NCBI GenBank assembly: GCA_029259535.1
Contig: JAPHEF010000015.1
Span: 1 to 40,011, forward strand
DNA length: 40,011 bases
DNA from: Alkanophaga liquidiphilum
Lineage (GTDB): Archaea; Halobacteriota; Syntropharchaeia; Alkanophagales; B39-G2
Reading direction: 5' to 3'
Shown here: piece by piece, positions 6,912 through 15,350 of the stretch
Numbering within the stretch: the stretch's first letter is position 1
Layout: every line of letters begins with the position of its first letter
The notes under the pieces: generated by a model
Databases searched by the model: none
What the model was told of the DNA's origin: nothing
What the model saw: the letters and a program-made list of their open reading frames with translations, nothing else
Program-made: the position numbers and the translations under genes

Positions 6912-9719
6912 TTAATCACCTTTTATTAAATTTTTTGCATCTATTTTTTCAGCATATTTTTCTATAACCCGTTTAGGAATACTCATTTCCAAAGTTATAT
7001 CTTTACAATCTGCAGGATTTTTAAGAAGGTAAATGTACGGAGCATCTGGAATATTCACCACTTTAGCAAGATAGTATTTATCCTTTTGCTCTTCAGCAAA
7101 TTTAGCTTTTTGGGAATCTAAACGTTCATCGCTAACGTCGCCAGATGATATTGATCGGACTTCTATGAAAAGAGTTATACCATCATTTGTTGCCTTTAAA
7201 TCCGCTTTACCTCCATAAGGCTCTACTCTATAGCCATCAGCTTCAAATTTTTTTCTAACAACAGCTTTCCCAAACTCGGCGATCATTTCGCCAGAGACTT
7301 CTTCTTTCACACCTACTTTTATAAAAAATTCTTTCCAGGTATTAACGTCACCTTCTCCTATGTATTTTGGAGACACAAACTTAAGCTTCATGATTGATTG
7401 GTTTTCCCAATTTTGTTTAGGAGAATACTCTGCTGGGAAATATACCTCACTATCGCTTTTTTCCTTTTCCCCATTTTTCAATACAACAAAAATTGGCTCT
7501 TCCGGTTCAAATCCACATTCTATCATCACACGAGTGTAATTGATAATTTCTGATGCGTCCAAATCTTTAATTTTTTCCTCATTCGTTAAAATCGGGAGGA
7601 TTGTGTTTCTTATGTAACCTTCATAATCAAACTGGTTGTAACCCCTCATTGATGTATTATCAAAGAATTTTTTCCACCTTTCAGGGTCGTTATCTAACTC
7701 TAAATACTTCTCACTTAAGAAATTTATATTGAGTAAGTTGTATTTTTGCAGACAGTGGATAGGATCATATTTGTCGGAAAGAAAAACTTCACTAGATTTT
7801 CTGATAGTCTCTTTGTCATCTATAACCCAAATTTCTTCATTTGGATTATAGCCATGACATTTCAGTAAATATGTCCAAGATAGAAGATCATCTTCTGAAG
7901 GTTTTTCAGACGATGTTCTAATTCTAGGTAAAACACATTTCTCTACAATCATCTCTTTTTCAATTCTCTTCACTTCTGGCAGATAATCTCTTACTTTGTT
8001 CCATAGTTCTTTATTAATCAGATCAAACTCTGAAAGTATTTGTTCTTCATTGACATTTATCCCTTTTTTCCTCAACTCATCAAATATTTCCAAGTCAGGT
8101 TCAACATATACCTCATTTTGAGCTTTTACATTTCCACTCCTATTAATCACAAGTAATCTTCCCAAATCACTCTTAATAAATTCTTCACGCTGTTCTCGGC
8201 GGTAGTGGGCGTATCTCCTTTCCATTGCTTTCTTATAAACTGAGTAAAACAATGTTAAAAACTCCACGCTCTTTCCTTCCTCTATTTTCGCTTTAATGAA
8301 ATTTTCATTGTTTATGTCATCTACATTTAATACTTTAACATCTCTACCTCCTGTAGGATAATCCTTTTTTATCAGATGTCGCTCTTCATCATAAATAATT
8401 TTCAAATCCGAGCATTTAATAAAGCCCTTCTTTACCAACTCTTCTGTCTCTTCAGTTATTTTGACTGCGTTTTCTAGAGGAATTTTTTCACCCTCAATAC
8501 AAACAACCATTGGGTTCCTCGTGGCATCAAATAAGGGTTTTTCAAAGATGTCATCATATTTTTCACTTATATCTTCTCGCTTCTCAAAAATTGTAAGAAA
8601 TTGTTGCATCCATTTAATCTCCTCTGGATTTTCTTGGAAATAATGATAACATACTTCCGCAAGTTTTCTTGCCTTTTCTATCATCCACCTATTCCACTTA
8701 TTGTCAAGTAATGCAACTCTTCCGGCTTGAACTATAAAATCTGCATGAACGAGAAAATTAATTTTGCGTTCTTCAATTGGGAAAAAAGAACAAATATATC
8801 CTGTTGTAGGTTCTAAGTTATTGTCTTTGTCAAGTTTAAAGGCTATTGATATTTCTCTCGTCTCTATTTTTTCTCTTTTTGCTCTTTTTGTTTCCTCATC
8901 ATTTCGGACATCATCTGGAACCTTGAAAGTTCCTCGAAATACTAAAAATCGTGAAGCTTTGTCTCCTTCAACCAATAAAAACTTACCAATCTTGATTTCT
9001 TTGATATCATTATCTTTAATCTCTTCCAAAATCTTCTCATAGTTTGGGGGACGTTTTAGATCTTCTAATAAAGTTATATTAAATTCCTGGGTAGCATTAT
9101 TCACCTCATCATAAATAGATATGTTTTTTATATTTCTTAGGAATAGAAGCGAATGAACGCCTAATTTCTTTAGTTGCTCTACACTCCTATCAAAATAATC
9201 CTCTGATTTGAATGGTAAAATAAATGTTGTTTTATTCAAGTCTATATGTTCAGTAGCCTGTTCAATCCAAAATGGGTAAAAATAAAAAAGTGATGATTCG
9301 CCAAACTTCCTCATGCATTCTTCTCTGTCAAATCGAAATCTATATCCTCCTGAATAGATTTCCGGTTTATCCGTCACAGTAAATACTGATCTGAATCCCA
9401 CTCCCAAATACCCTATAGTCTCATTAGGGTCTTTCTTACTAACTGCATAGCAGACATTCCTTACGTCATCCTTAGTGAAAGGTTTTCCATTATGTACTAT
9501 TTTGACTCTTTCCTTTGAAATGTAAATCTTAAATTCACTTGCTTCTGCATCTTCTGCATTTTGTAAAAATTCGTAAATATATCTTGTAGAACTTTCCCAT
9601 ATATCTCCCGAAGCTATTTTTTGTAAATTACAATAACCCTCCCAAAGTCCTCCTATTTTTCTCTGTTGTTCTACTTCCTGCTGTATTTGATTAATGATTT
9701 CCTTTCCATTCCGGTTCAT
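6912..9719 (-). CDS. Hsp90-like (GHKL) ATPase with C-terminal NOV_C/DUF3883-type nuclease-like domain
   Basis: A 935-residue soluble protein. The N-terminus has the GHKL/Hsp90 fold seen in sacsin-like proteins: E50 and N54 of YEFLQNAEDAEA (49-60), HNGKPF (76-81) in place of the DxGxG loop, and GYLGVGFRS (103-111) as the ATP lid. The long middle is charged and unassigned. The last 125 residues, GGKADLKATNDGITLFIEVR followed by SISSGD, match the DUF3883/NOV_C type; D840, E853 and R855 fit a PD-(D/E)xK-like site with Arg in place of the usual Lys. Such fusions are common in anti-phage islands; that this one acts in defence is inference. Codon use is strongly AT-biased. It lies between 22-bp direct repeats and shares the strand of hicBA. 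Confidence 0.8.
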   Translation of the reverse strand: MNRNGKEIINQIQQEVEQQRKIGGLWEGYCNLQKIASGDIWESSTRYIYEFLQNAEDAEASEFKIYISKERVKIVHNGKPFTKDDVRNVCYAVSKKDPNETIGYLGVGFRSVFTVTDKPEIYSGGYRFRFDREECMRKFGESSLFYFYPFWIEQATEHIDLNKTTFILPFKSEDYFDRSVEQLKKLGVHSLLFLRNIKNISIYDEVNNATQEFNITLLEDLKRPPNYEKILEEIKDNDIKEIKIGKFLLVEGDKASRFLVFRGTFKVPDDVRNDEETKRAKREKIETREISIAFKLDKDNNLEPTTGYICSFFPIEERKINFLVHADFIVQAGRVALLDNKWNRWMIEKARKLAEVCYHYFQENPEEIKWMQQFLTIFEKREDISEKYDDIFEKPLFDATRNPMVVCIEGEKIPLENAVKITEETEELVKKGFIKCSDLKIIYDEERHLIKKDYPTGGRDVKVLNVDDINNENFIKAKIEEGKSVEFLTLFYSVYKKAMERRYAHYRREQREEFIKSDLGRLLVINRSGNVKAQNEVYVEPDLEIFDELRKKGINVNEEQILSEFDLINKELWNKVRDYLPEVKRIEKEMIVEKCVLPRIRTSSEKPSEDDLLSWTYLLKCHGYNPNEEIWVIDDKETIRKSSEVFLSDKYDPIHCLQKYNLLNINFLSEKYLELDNDPERWKKFFDNTSMRGYNQFDYEGYIRNTILPILTNEEKIKDLDASEIINYTRVMIECGFEPEEPIFVVLKNGEKEKSDSEVYFPAEYSPKQNWENQSIMKLKFVSPKYIGEGDVNTWKEFFIKVGVKEEVSGEMIAEFGKAVVRKKFEADGYRVEPYGGKADLKATNDGITLFIEVRSISSGDVSDERLDSQKAKFAEEQKDKYYLAKVVNIPDAPYIYLLKNPADCKDITLEMSIPKRVIEKYAEKIDAKNLIKGD

Positions 9720-9760
9720 TTACATCATCTTCCTTTTTTAAATTTATCAATTTTAGCCCC

Positions 9761-9782
9761 TCGCCCGCAATTTCGGACAACG
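9761..9782 (+). repeat. 22-bp direct repeat, copy 2
   Basis: Identical to 6763-6784. It lies 41 nt upstream of the start of the 935-residue gene and 86 nt upstream of the recombinase-like gene. It carries the left arm of the middle stem, but I find no partner arm to its right, so it is a half element. Confidence 0.9.
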
Positions 9783-9837
9783 AGTATTTCACGCACTTTT
9801 TATTCGCATAACCTCTCAAATGGGAGTTAAAGCGAAC

Positions 9838-9845
9838 TTTTATAA
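9838..9845 (+). promoter_or_regulatory. TATA-like box of the recombinase-like gene
   Basis: TTTATAAC is centred about 27 nt before ATG 9869, consistent with a leaderless transcript. Its presence suggests that the truncated gene may still be expressed. Confidence 0.4.
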
Positions 9846-9868
9846 CTCTTGTGGTCATACTTTTGTTT

Positions 9869-10156
9869 ATGAGTTTGAATGTTAAAAAGCTTACGCCACA
9901 AGAAAGATACAAGCTAATAGGCAAGCTCATCGAAGAAATAAAGCTAAGGAAGTATTCTTACCAAACAGGCAAAGCTTACATCTCAGTTGTGAAAAGGTTT
10001 CTAAAATCTGGAAAGACGCCCAGAGAATTCTTGCTTTCTTACTCCAATAAAAGCAGATCAACCATGAGAGGTGCTTATTTTGCTTTGAAATTCTTCTACG
10101 AAAACGTGCTTAATGAGAAATTTGATGAGAAGCTACTTATCATCAAACTAAGTTGA
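9869..10156 (+). CDS. Truncated tyrosine recombinase: N-terminal SAM-like DNA-binding domain only
   Basis: A 95-residue product. KLRKYSYQTGKAYISVVKRF followed by LKSGKTPREF, and later STMRGAYFALKFFYENVLN, match the N-terminal core-binding domain of XerC/integron-type tyrosine recombinases. The chain stops at LLIIKLS, just where the catalytic domain with the Arg-His-Arg-Tyr residues should begin, and nothing downstream resembles that domain. It cannot catalyse recombination alone. It may be a remnant, or a free DNA-binding domain acting on the nearby repeats. ATG 9869 is chosen over an upstream frame start at 9851 because of the TATA spacing and the family's usual N-terminus. AT-rich like the rest of the island. 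Confidence 0.75.
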   Translation: MSLNVKKLTPQERYKLIGKLIEEIKLRKYSYQTGKAYISVVKRFLKSGKTPREFLLSYSNKSRSTMRGAYFALKFFYENVLNEKFDEKLLIIKLS

Positions 10157-10212
10157 CAAAATTTGTTTCTTTCTGATGGAGCGAAGATGGAAACTCAATA
10201 ATTTTTTATTTT

Positions 10213-11082
10213 TCATCTCACGTTGTTATTGGCGATGATATTGTTGTTTGCCGAGATGTCCAAGTGGACGCCTGCGGGGTATCCGCCGCTCGAGGTTGAG
10301 ATATCATTCCCGGCAACGACGTTCCAGCAGGACCCATCTGATATTGAGATGCCTGAGAATACGTTGCCGCATACGACGCACCGCCATGTTGTGGTCGCCA
10401 CGGTCCACCACGATCGAAATGGAGGCGCTGTCCCGCATCTTGTTTCCTATTACTTGTCCCATGACGAGTTGTAGCGGTATATGCCGACTACACGATTTCA
10501 TTTCTGAATATGAAGTTCCTCTGAGAATTTCGGGCGAGTATGCCGTAAGGCCCCGCCATCAGACCTATCAAGTTGCGTCCTATGATGTTATGGGCGCCGC
10601 CGAATATGTAGATGTTCTCGTTCCTGTTGTAAGAGATGTTATTTGCTAATATCAGGTTGTGTGACGAATAGTTCAAGTATAAGCCCTCATGGTTGTCCAC
10701 GATGACGTTTTGAAAGATCCTGTTATAATTTGACTCGCTCAAGACGCCCGCAAACCCGATACCACTATTCATTATTCTGAACCCATGAAGAACGCATCCG
10801 TCCGCCGCCAGCGTCACGACGTCGCCAAGACCGCCGCCACCTTCACGGGGGTTGCTCCCCTCGCCGCCACAAGCCTTAGACTCTTATTAATGACAATATT
10901 CTCTCGGCACGACCCGTTATGCACTTTATGGAGTCGCCGGGGGACGCTGTGTCGATTGCTATCTAGACGGCTCTCGGGAAGTCCATAAGGTCGTCATCGA
11001 CGTGCCACACCCTCGCAGACGCAGTTCCCAGCACGAGCGCCACGGATGCTGCCAATATTAAGAGCAGCACTACTCTTCTCAT
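10213..11082 (-). pseudogene. Decayed secreted NosD-type right-handed beta-helix protein
   Basis: Reading from 11082, MRRVVLLLILAASVALVLGT is a signal peptide, followed by SARVWHVDDD, the start typical of archaeal NosD-like surface proteins. An in-frame TAG at 10963-10965 then interrupts. Fragments continue in other frames: IAIDTASPGDSI, then HNGSCRENIVINKSLRLVAA, then 10488-10817 with beta-helix turns (NRIFQNVIVDNHEGLYLNYS, NLILANNISYNRNENIYIFG), then 10213-10401 ending GVHLDISANNNIIANNNVR. At least one nonsense change and several frameshifts are needed, so the gene is broken unless the assembly is poor here. An alternative ATG is at 11091. Confidence 0.8.
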
Positions 11083-11186
11083 GACGCTCATCCCCTGAAA
11101 AGTCCTTCGCTAAATATTTTACGCGCTTCTCAATTTGGTTTTAGTGTCATCGCAAATAATCTATCATTGTTTAAACTAATTATCAA

Positions 11187-11900
11187 TTAACCATGCTTGT
11201 TGAGCGCTGCAAACGCCGCTGTGTAAGTTTCTTTCATTTCCTGCTCTGACGTTATCCCGACGCTCGCCGCGTCCGCATGCTCGAATATGAACCCAAAAAG
11301 CGACTCCTCAGGCTTCAGAGCGCCAGCGGCTAAAGGTTTTATTGCTATTACCTTCTTGTTGGTCTCTTTTATCGCACGCAGTGCACTTTCATAATCAGGC
11401 TCCATGAAATACCCCTTTGGGTTCAGAGGTGCAAGATACGCCTCGATATCGAGCCCAAAATCGTCGAGCATTGGGATTGTATCGCCGGGAACATGCGTCG
11501 AGGCTGCAGGTGCTGCTCCCATTTCCCTTATTTTCTTCACCCACTTACAAAGCCTCTCGTCGGCGACGTCGCAGAAGGCAGCGTGCATCGCCACAACTTC
11601 TGGCTCCAGCCGCTCTATCAGCTTTAGATGCTTGTCAAATTTAACGCCGCTCATGATGACGGCGGCGACGAAAAACTTCTCGCCAATAATTTCGAAGGCA
11701 TGCTCCAACGCCTGCACCAAAGGCTCATAAACGACGAGTTGGACGGCAGCGACGCCGAGCTCTGCCGACTTGACGAAGAGTGTGGTCATGTTCTCAGGCT
11801 GATGGAAAAACCGGCGGCGGTATTCGTAAGCACGATGTCCGAACTGCCCGGCGCCGATGAACGGCGATGTCCCCAACATTAACCTCGGCAACTCGACCAC
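11187..11900 (-). CDS. Predicted TIM-barrel-like protein of unknown function
   Basis: A 237-residue soluble protein starting VVELPRLMLGTSPFIGAGQF. Alternating strands and helices, such as FFVAAVIMSGVKFDKHLKLI, EVVAMHAAFCDV, PAASTHVPGDTI and VIAIKPLAAGALKPEES, suggest a beta/alpha barrel like aldo-keto reductase-like or radical-independent lyase-like proteins of archaea. I do not recognise catalytic residues and give no reaction. GTG 11900 is the start because a TATA-like TTAAGTAAAAG (reverse strand, about 11919-11929) lies about 25 nt upstream. It follows mfnE on the same strand by 118 nt but seems to have its own promoter. Confidence 0.6.
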   Translation of the reverse strand: MVELPRLMLGTSPFIGAGQFGHRAYEYRRRFFHQPENMTTLFVKSAELGVAAVQLVVYEPLVQALEHAFEIIGEKFFVAAVIMSGVKFDKHLKLIERLEPEVVAMHAAFCDVADERLCKWVKKIREMGAAPAASTHVPGDTIPMLDDFGLDIEAYLAPLNPKGYFMEPDYESALRAIKETNKKVIAIKPLAAGALKPEESLFGFIFEHADAASVGITSEQEMKETYTAAFAALNKHG

Positions 11901-12018
11901 AAATCCATATTCCCCCTTTTACTTAAGTCGTCGTCGGCAGATGCGTCCTCCTCACCACTCCATTTTGCGCCGTTACCGACGCTTTTCCACTAACGTCTCG
12001 ACCAGAGCGGCACGCCAA

Positions 12019-12651
12019 TCAAAGCGGCACAATTTTCGTGTAAATGTTTTTTCGCCCTTCGATGGCGTCGGCGATGCGAGGCAAAAATCGCCCATTCACT
12101 ATGAGGCACTCCATTCTATGATTCATCAGAAATTCAGGAAGCGCCTCGTCAACGCAGCTTTCCTGCCCCGACAACTCACTTGCCGAAACAACCTCTTTTA
12201 ATTCCCCATTGATGAAAACACCGTCAACGTCTGTCAGCTTTATGATGCAGCGGACACCCAGCAAGGATGCAATGAACGCCGCTATCGTGTCGGATGTCAC
12301 CCGCCATGAATGTTCTAAAATCCCTCTATCATACTCTTTCAAAATCCTGAATGGCAAAACCACATATAAACCAGCGTCAGCCGCCCTTAAATCTTTCAAA
12401 CTATCGACAAGAACGCCGCCATAGTCGGCGAGCAGCCGCCCGTATTGTTCCATCGCAAGCACCGCCATCCAGTGCGTCGTCTCGTCGGAGATGCCTCTTG
12501 CGTGCTCCCTGACGGCATCAGCGAACGGTCCACCGCCTGGGATCACGACAAGTTTCGCCCGACACCTCTGAGAATAATCGGCTAAAAAACTCATTATGCG
12601 CTCTATATCGCTTTTCAAGCTACCGCCCAGTTTCAGAACAACCACGCTCAT
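12019..12651 (-). CDS. mfnE: Amino-acid-kinase-family MfnE ([5-(aminomethyl)furan-3-yl]methyl phosphate kinase)
   Basis: The 210-residue protein has the amino acid kinase fold: VVVLKLGGSLKSD at the N-terminus for phosphate binding, KLVVIPGGGPFADAVREHAR for the substrate glycines, and later CIIKLTDVDGVFINGELKEV. This short archaeal branch corresponds to MfnE, which phosphorylates the aminomethylfuran phosphate to the diphosphate during methanofuran synthesis. Assignment rests on family resemblance; other small kinases of this fold, such as isopentenyl phosphate kinase, are longer and carry a catalytic His that I do not see. It is divergent from the radical SAM gene at 12721. mfnD lies about 6 kb away. 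Confidence 0.8.
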   Translation of the reverse strand: MSVVVLKLGGSLKSDIERIMSFLADYSQRCRAKLVVIPGGGPFADAVREHARGISDETTHWMAVLAMEQYGRLLADYGGVLVDSLKDLRAADAGLYVVLPFRILKEYDRGILEHSWRVTSDTIAAFIASLLGVRCIIKLTDVDGVFINGELKEVVSASELSGQESCVDEALPEFLMNHRMECLIVNGRFLPRIADAIEGRKNIYTKIVPL

Positions 12652-12720
12652 ATCACTCTACGCTCGTCACTCCCCCATTCGTTGGAATGTTTAATTTGCT
12701 TCAGCTTCAAGAATAATTAA

Positions 12721-13791
12721 GTGGGGCGGGATTCGAAAATTTTAAAGGTCGAGCTGCAGAGCTTGGGTGTCAAAATAGAAGCTGTAGAGAAGGGTAGGAA
12801 GGGCGGAGCGGGTCCCGCCGCCGGCAGAACATTGATTTTTGGCGGCTTGAAGGCAAACGTGCCGACGCTGAGCCGTTTTGTCGAAAGTTCTCCTTACAGC
12901 ATCACGCCTGCTGACGACCGCTACATTTTGAAAAAAGACGGTAAGCCTATAATGGAAGTAAGCTTCCCGGCGCCGAAGTTTTACGGATTTAAAACGAAGG
13001 ATGGTATTCCTTATTGGAAAATAGCACTGCTACATGGTGACGACTGCCTCGCGACGACGGTGGTGCAGCGCTGCGTTTACTGGAACACGAGGGCACGCTG
13101 CAAGTTCTGTGGCATCGAGCTTTCGCTGCAACACGGCATGACCATCGAGCGCAAGACCGCTGCCCAAATTTTAGAGGTGGCGCTCGCAGCGAAGGACGAC
13201 GGAGTAAAGCACGTGACGCTGACAATAGGGACGGTGCCTGGACCGGACAAGGGGATAAGAGCGCTTGCGGAGGTTGGCAAAGTTTTAAGGGAAGAAGCCG
13301 GGCTGCCGGTGCATGTGCAATTCGAGCCGCCACGCCGCCTTGAGCTTCTGGACGAGCTTTACGGCTGTGCCGACACCGTCGGTGCGCATATTGAGAGTTT
13401 CGACGCTACGACGCTGCGAGAAATAGCGCCGTGCAAGGCTGCGATTGGGTTCGAGCGCTATAGAGAGACATGGCGGCGGTGTGTCTCGCTTTTTGGCGAA
13501 AACCAAGTTAGCAGTTTTTTAATCGTGGGCGTGGGCGAGAGCGACGACTCCGTGATAAAAGGTAGTGAGGAACTTGCGACGCTTGGCGTTTACCCGTTTG
13601 TCGTGCCGTTGCGTCCGATTCCGGGGACGTTGCTCGAGGATGCGATACCACCGCCGCCGTCGAGGATGCTTCGGATTTACGAGGCGGTTGCCGACATTTT
13701 AAAGGATTATGGGCTAAGCTGGCGGAGGTGTAAAGCTGGCTGCGTGCGTTGCGGCGCTTGCTCAGCCATTGGAGATTTTGAACGGGCGTGA
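12721..13791 (+). CDS. Radical SAM protein, MSMEG_0568-like
   Basis: A 356-residue protein resembling the MSMEG_0568 radical SAM family. The cluster-binding motif is C118-x8-C127-x2-C130 (CVYWNTRARCKFCGIE), not the common Cx3Cx2C. An extra C109 lies close by. The C-terminus has a second cysteine group, C337, C341, C344 and C347 (RRCKAGCVRCGAC), possibly an auxiliary cluster. VTLTIGTVPGPDKG, HVQFEPP and VGAHIESFD fit the partial TIM barrel. The substrate is unknown. It is followed by moaE after 25 nt, probably one operon. Start GTG 12721; a TATA-like TGTTTAATTT at 12689-12698 lies about 27 nt upstream. Confidence 0.8.
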   Translation: MGRDSKILKVELQSLGVKIEAVEKGRKGGAGPAAGRTLIFGGLKANVPTLSRFVESSPYSITPADDRYILKKDGKPIMEVSFPAPKFYGFKTKDGIPYWKIALLHGDDCLATTVVQRCVYWNTRARCKFCGIELSLQHGMTIERKTAAQILEVALAAKDDGVKHVTLTIGTVPGPDKGIRALAEVGKVLREEAGLPVHVQFEPPRRLELLDELYGCADTVGAHIESFDATTLREIAPCKAAIGFERYRETWRRCVSLFGENQVSSFLIVGVGESDDSVIKGSEELATLGVYPFVVPLRPIPGTLLEDAIPPPPSRMLRIYEAVADILKDYGLSWRRCKAGCVRCGACSAIGDFERA

Positions 13792-13816
13792 GTTAATACT
13801 ATGTGGGGGAAGAAGT

Positions 13817-14257
13817 ATGCAGAAAATAAAAGTGGAAATAAAGGAGGGGGCATTTTCGCTCGACGAGCTTGTGAGCGAGCTGCTGCGAGGAGGTAGCGAC
13901 GCTGGCGCCGTCGTGACGTTCTTGGGCATCGTGCGCAGGGATGATGGCGTTATGAAGATGGAGGTGGAGGCTTATGACGAAGTGGCGAAGGCGGAGCTCA
14001 AGCGCATTTGCGAGGAAGCCGTAGAACGCTTCGGCGTGAGCCATGTGCATGTCGTCCACCGTAAGGGCAGCCTGGACGTCGGCGAGAATATCGTGGCAGT
14101 CGTCGCCGCTGCTAAGCACAGAAAAAATGCATTTAAAGCTTGTGAGTTCGTTATCGACGAACTGAAGCGGCGGGCGCCCATCTGGAAGAAGGAAGTGCTT
14201 GGAGGCGGCGAGGAACGCTGGGTCGTGCCTAATGGCGAGGGCTGGCGGGGAAAATAG
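13817..14257 (+). CDS. moaE: Molybdopterin synthase catalytic subunit
   Basis: MoaE inserts the dithiolene sulfurs from MoaD thiocarboxylate into precursor Z to make molybdopterin. The 146-residue protein has AGAVVTFLGIVR (29-40), VSHVHVVHRKGSLDVGE (74-90), VAAAKHRKNAFKACEF (96-111) and RAPIWKKE (119-126), whose lysines are catalytic in the family. ATG 13817 is used because GTGGGGGAAG lies just upstream and the next codons begin the family's N-terminal strand; the longer open frame overlaps the radical SAM gene. moaB at 29.4 kb and the aldehyde oxidoreductase at 38-40 kb belong to the same cofactor economy. Confidence 0.93.
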   Translation: MQKIKVEIKEGAFSLDELVSELLRGGSDAGAVVTFLGIVRRDDGVMKMEVEAYDEVAKAELKRICEEAVERFGVSHVHVVHRKGSLDVGENIVAVVAAAKHRKNAFKACEFVIDELKRRAPIWKKEVLGGGEERWVVPNGEGWRGK

Positions 14258-14320
14258 CTTTGACGACGCAAATCCCACCCTGCTACCTGGACCCCGCACG
14301 CTGCACGGTCGGGCATCACG

Positions 14321-14338
14321 ATTTCCGATATAGGAAAT
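14321..14338. repeat. Short perfect inverted repeat upstream of the presenilin homologue
   Basis: ATTTCC-GATATA-GGAAAT, six-base arms and a six-base loop, lies in the 146-nt interval between moaE and the next gene. It could be a weak terminator-like hairpin or an operator about 65 nt upstream of the start. Confidence 0.3.
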
Positions 14339-14403
14339 GAGCTATCCCACTACCTCATGAAGCTGTACTAACGTGAATTAATCGAAAGCAAGAAAAAGGG
14401 CGA

Positions 14404-15333
14404 GTGGAATCACTGTCCGTTAAAGAATTTACGAGCGACGTCATGAAAAGGTGGTGGAACTTAATGCGCAAGCTTCGCGTCTGGCTCCCCTACGCAGCTA
14501 TGGCAACAATCATAATCGCAGTCCAAGTATCTGCGTTGTTCTTGGCGACACCTTTCGAAGTCCAGAACGTAAAAGCGTTTGAAAACCCAGAATCGGCAAT
14601 CAACCCGCTCATATTCGTCCTTTTCATCTTCGCCTTCACGGCTTTCGTTCTTGTGCTTGTGCGGTTTAAGGCGGCTCTCATCCATTTTATAATCTTGGCG
14701 GCGGTGGCGTTCACCCTGCTTTACGTGTTTGAAGCTTTCTTCCCGCTCATGCCGGCGCTGCTCTTAGCAGGCGCATTCACACTTGTCCTTTACAAGTATC
14801 CGGAGTGGTATGTAGTGAATTTCGTCGGCTTGCTCATAAGTGCGGGCGCCGCTGCCATTTTCGGGATATCGCTCGCCATCCTACCCACGATGATTTTGCT
14901 CGTAGTCTTAGCAATCTACGACTTTCTCGCAGTTTACAAGACGAAGCACATGGTCGCTCTCGCAGAATCCATGGTGAGCATGAAAGTGCCCGTGCTGTTC
15001 GTCGTGCCCCGCAGCCTCAAATACTCGCTGTTGCGACAGAACGGCTTGCACGAGGAGGCGCACATCATGGGACTCGGCGACGCAGTCATCCCGACAATTC
15101 TCGTGGTCTCAGCAAACGTGTTCCTCAACGCTGACCGCCTCTTCGGATTTGTGAGCTTGCCAGCGTTGTTCACGATGCTCGGCACTTTGCTTGGTTATTT
15201 TGCGTTAATACTGCTCGCCTCAAAGAAAAAGGCGCATGCCGGGCTTCCTTTCCTGAATTCTGGGGCAATATTTGGCTTTTTTGTAGGATGTTTGATGTCA
15301 GGAGTGCCCCTTTCTACATTGCTCTCTTTGTGA
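14404..15333 (+). CDS. Presenilin/signal-peptide-peptidase-type intramembrane aspartyl protease
   Basis: A 309-residue membrane protein of peptidase family A22 (archaeal PSH type), which cleaves transmembrane segments within the bilayer. The three signature motifs are present in the right order: YD at 172-173 in IYDFLAVYKTKHM, GLGD at 223-226 in IMGLGDAVIPTILV, and PAL at 253-255 in SLPALFTMLG. D173 and D226 are the catalytic pair. About nine hydrophobic helices are visible, as expected, and the YD-GLGD loop is short, as in the archaeal homologues. GTG 14404 begins the frame; ATG 14443 is an alternative that would trim a charged N-terminus. Its substrate in this cell is unknown. Confidence 0.93.
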   Translation: MESLSVKEFTSDVMKRWWNLMRKLRVWLPYAAMATIIIAVQVSALFLATPFEVQNVKAFENPESAINPLIFVLFIFAFTAFVLVLVRFKAALIHFIILAAVAFTLLYVFEAFFPLMPALLLAGAFTLVLYKYPEWYVVNFVGLLISAGAAAIFGISLAILPTMILLVVLAIYDFLAVYKTKHMVALAESMVSMKVPVLFVVPRSLKYSLLRQNGLHEEAHIMGLGDAVIPTILVVSANVFLNADRLFGFVSLPALFTMLGTLLGYFALILLASKKKAHAGLPFLNSGAIFGFFVGCLMSGVPLSTLLSL

Positions 15334-15350
15334 GACCGCCGCAGGGCAAG

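Noticed and set aside
6763..9782. The 22-bp repeat as a CRISPR repeat
   Set aside because: Only two copies 3 kb apart, with a single gene rather than short spacers between them, and no cas genes in view.
9691..9930. 79-codon minus-strand frame covering repeat copy 2
   Set aside because: It overlaps both the start of the 935-residue gene and the start and promoter of the recombinase-like gene. Its SLSEIAGEGLKLI part resembles the reverse-strand reading of copy 1, which is worth remembering, but the DNA repeat explains that.
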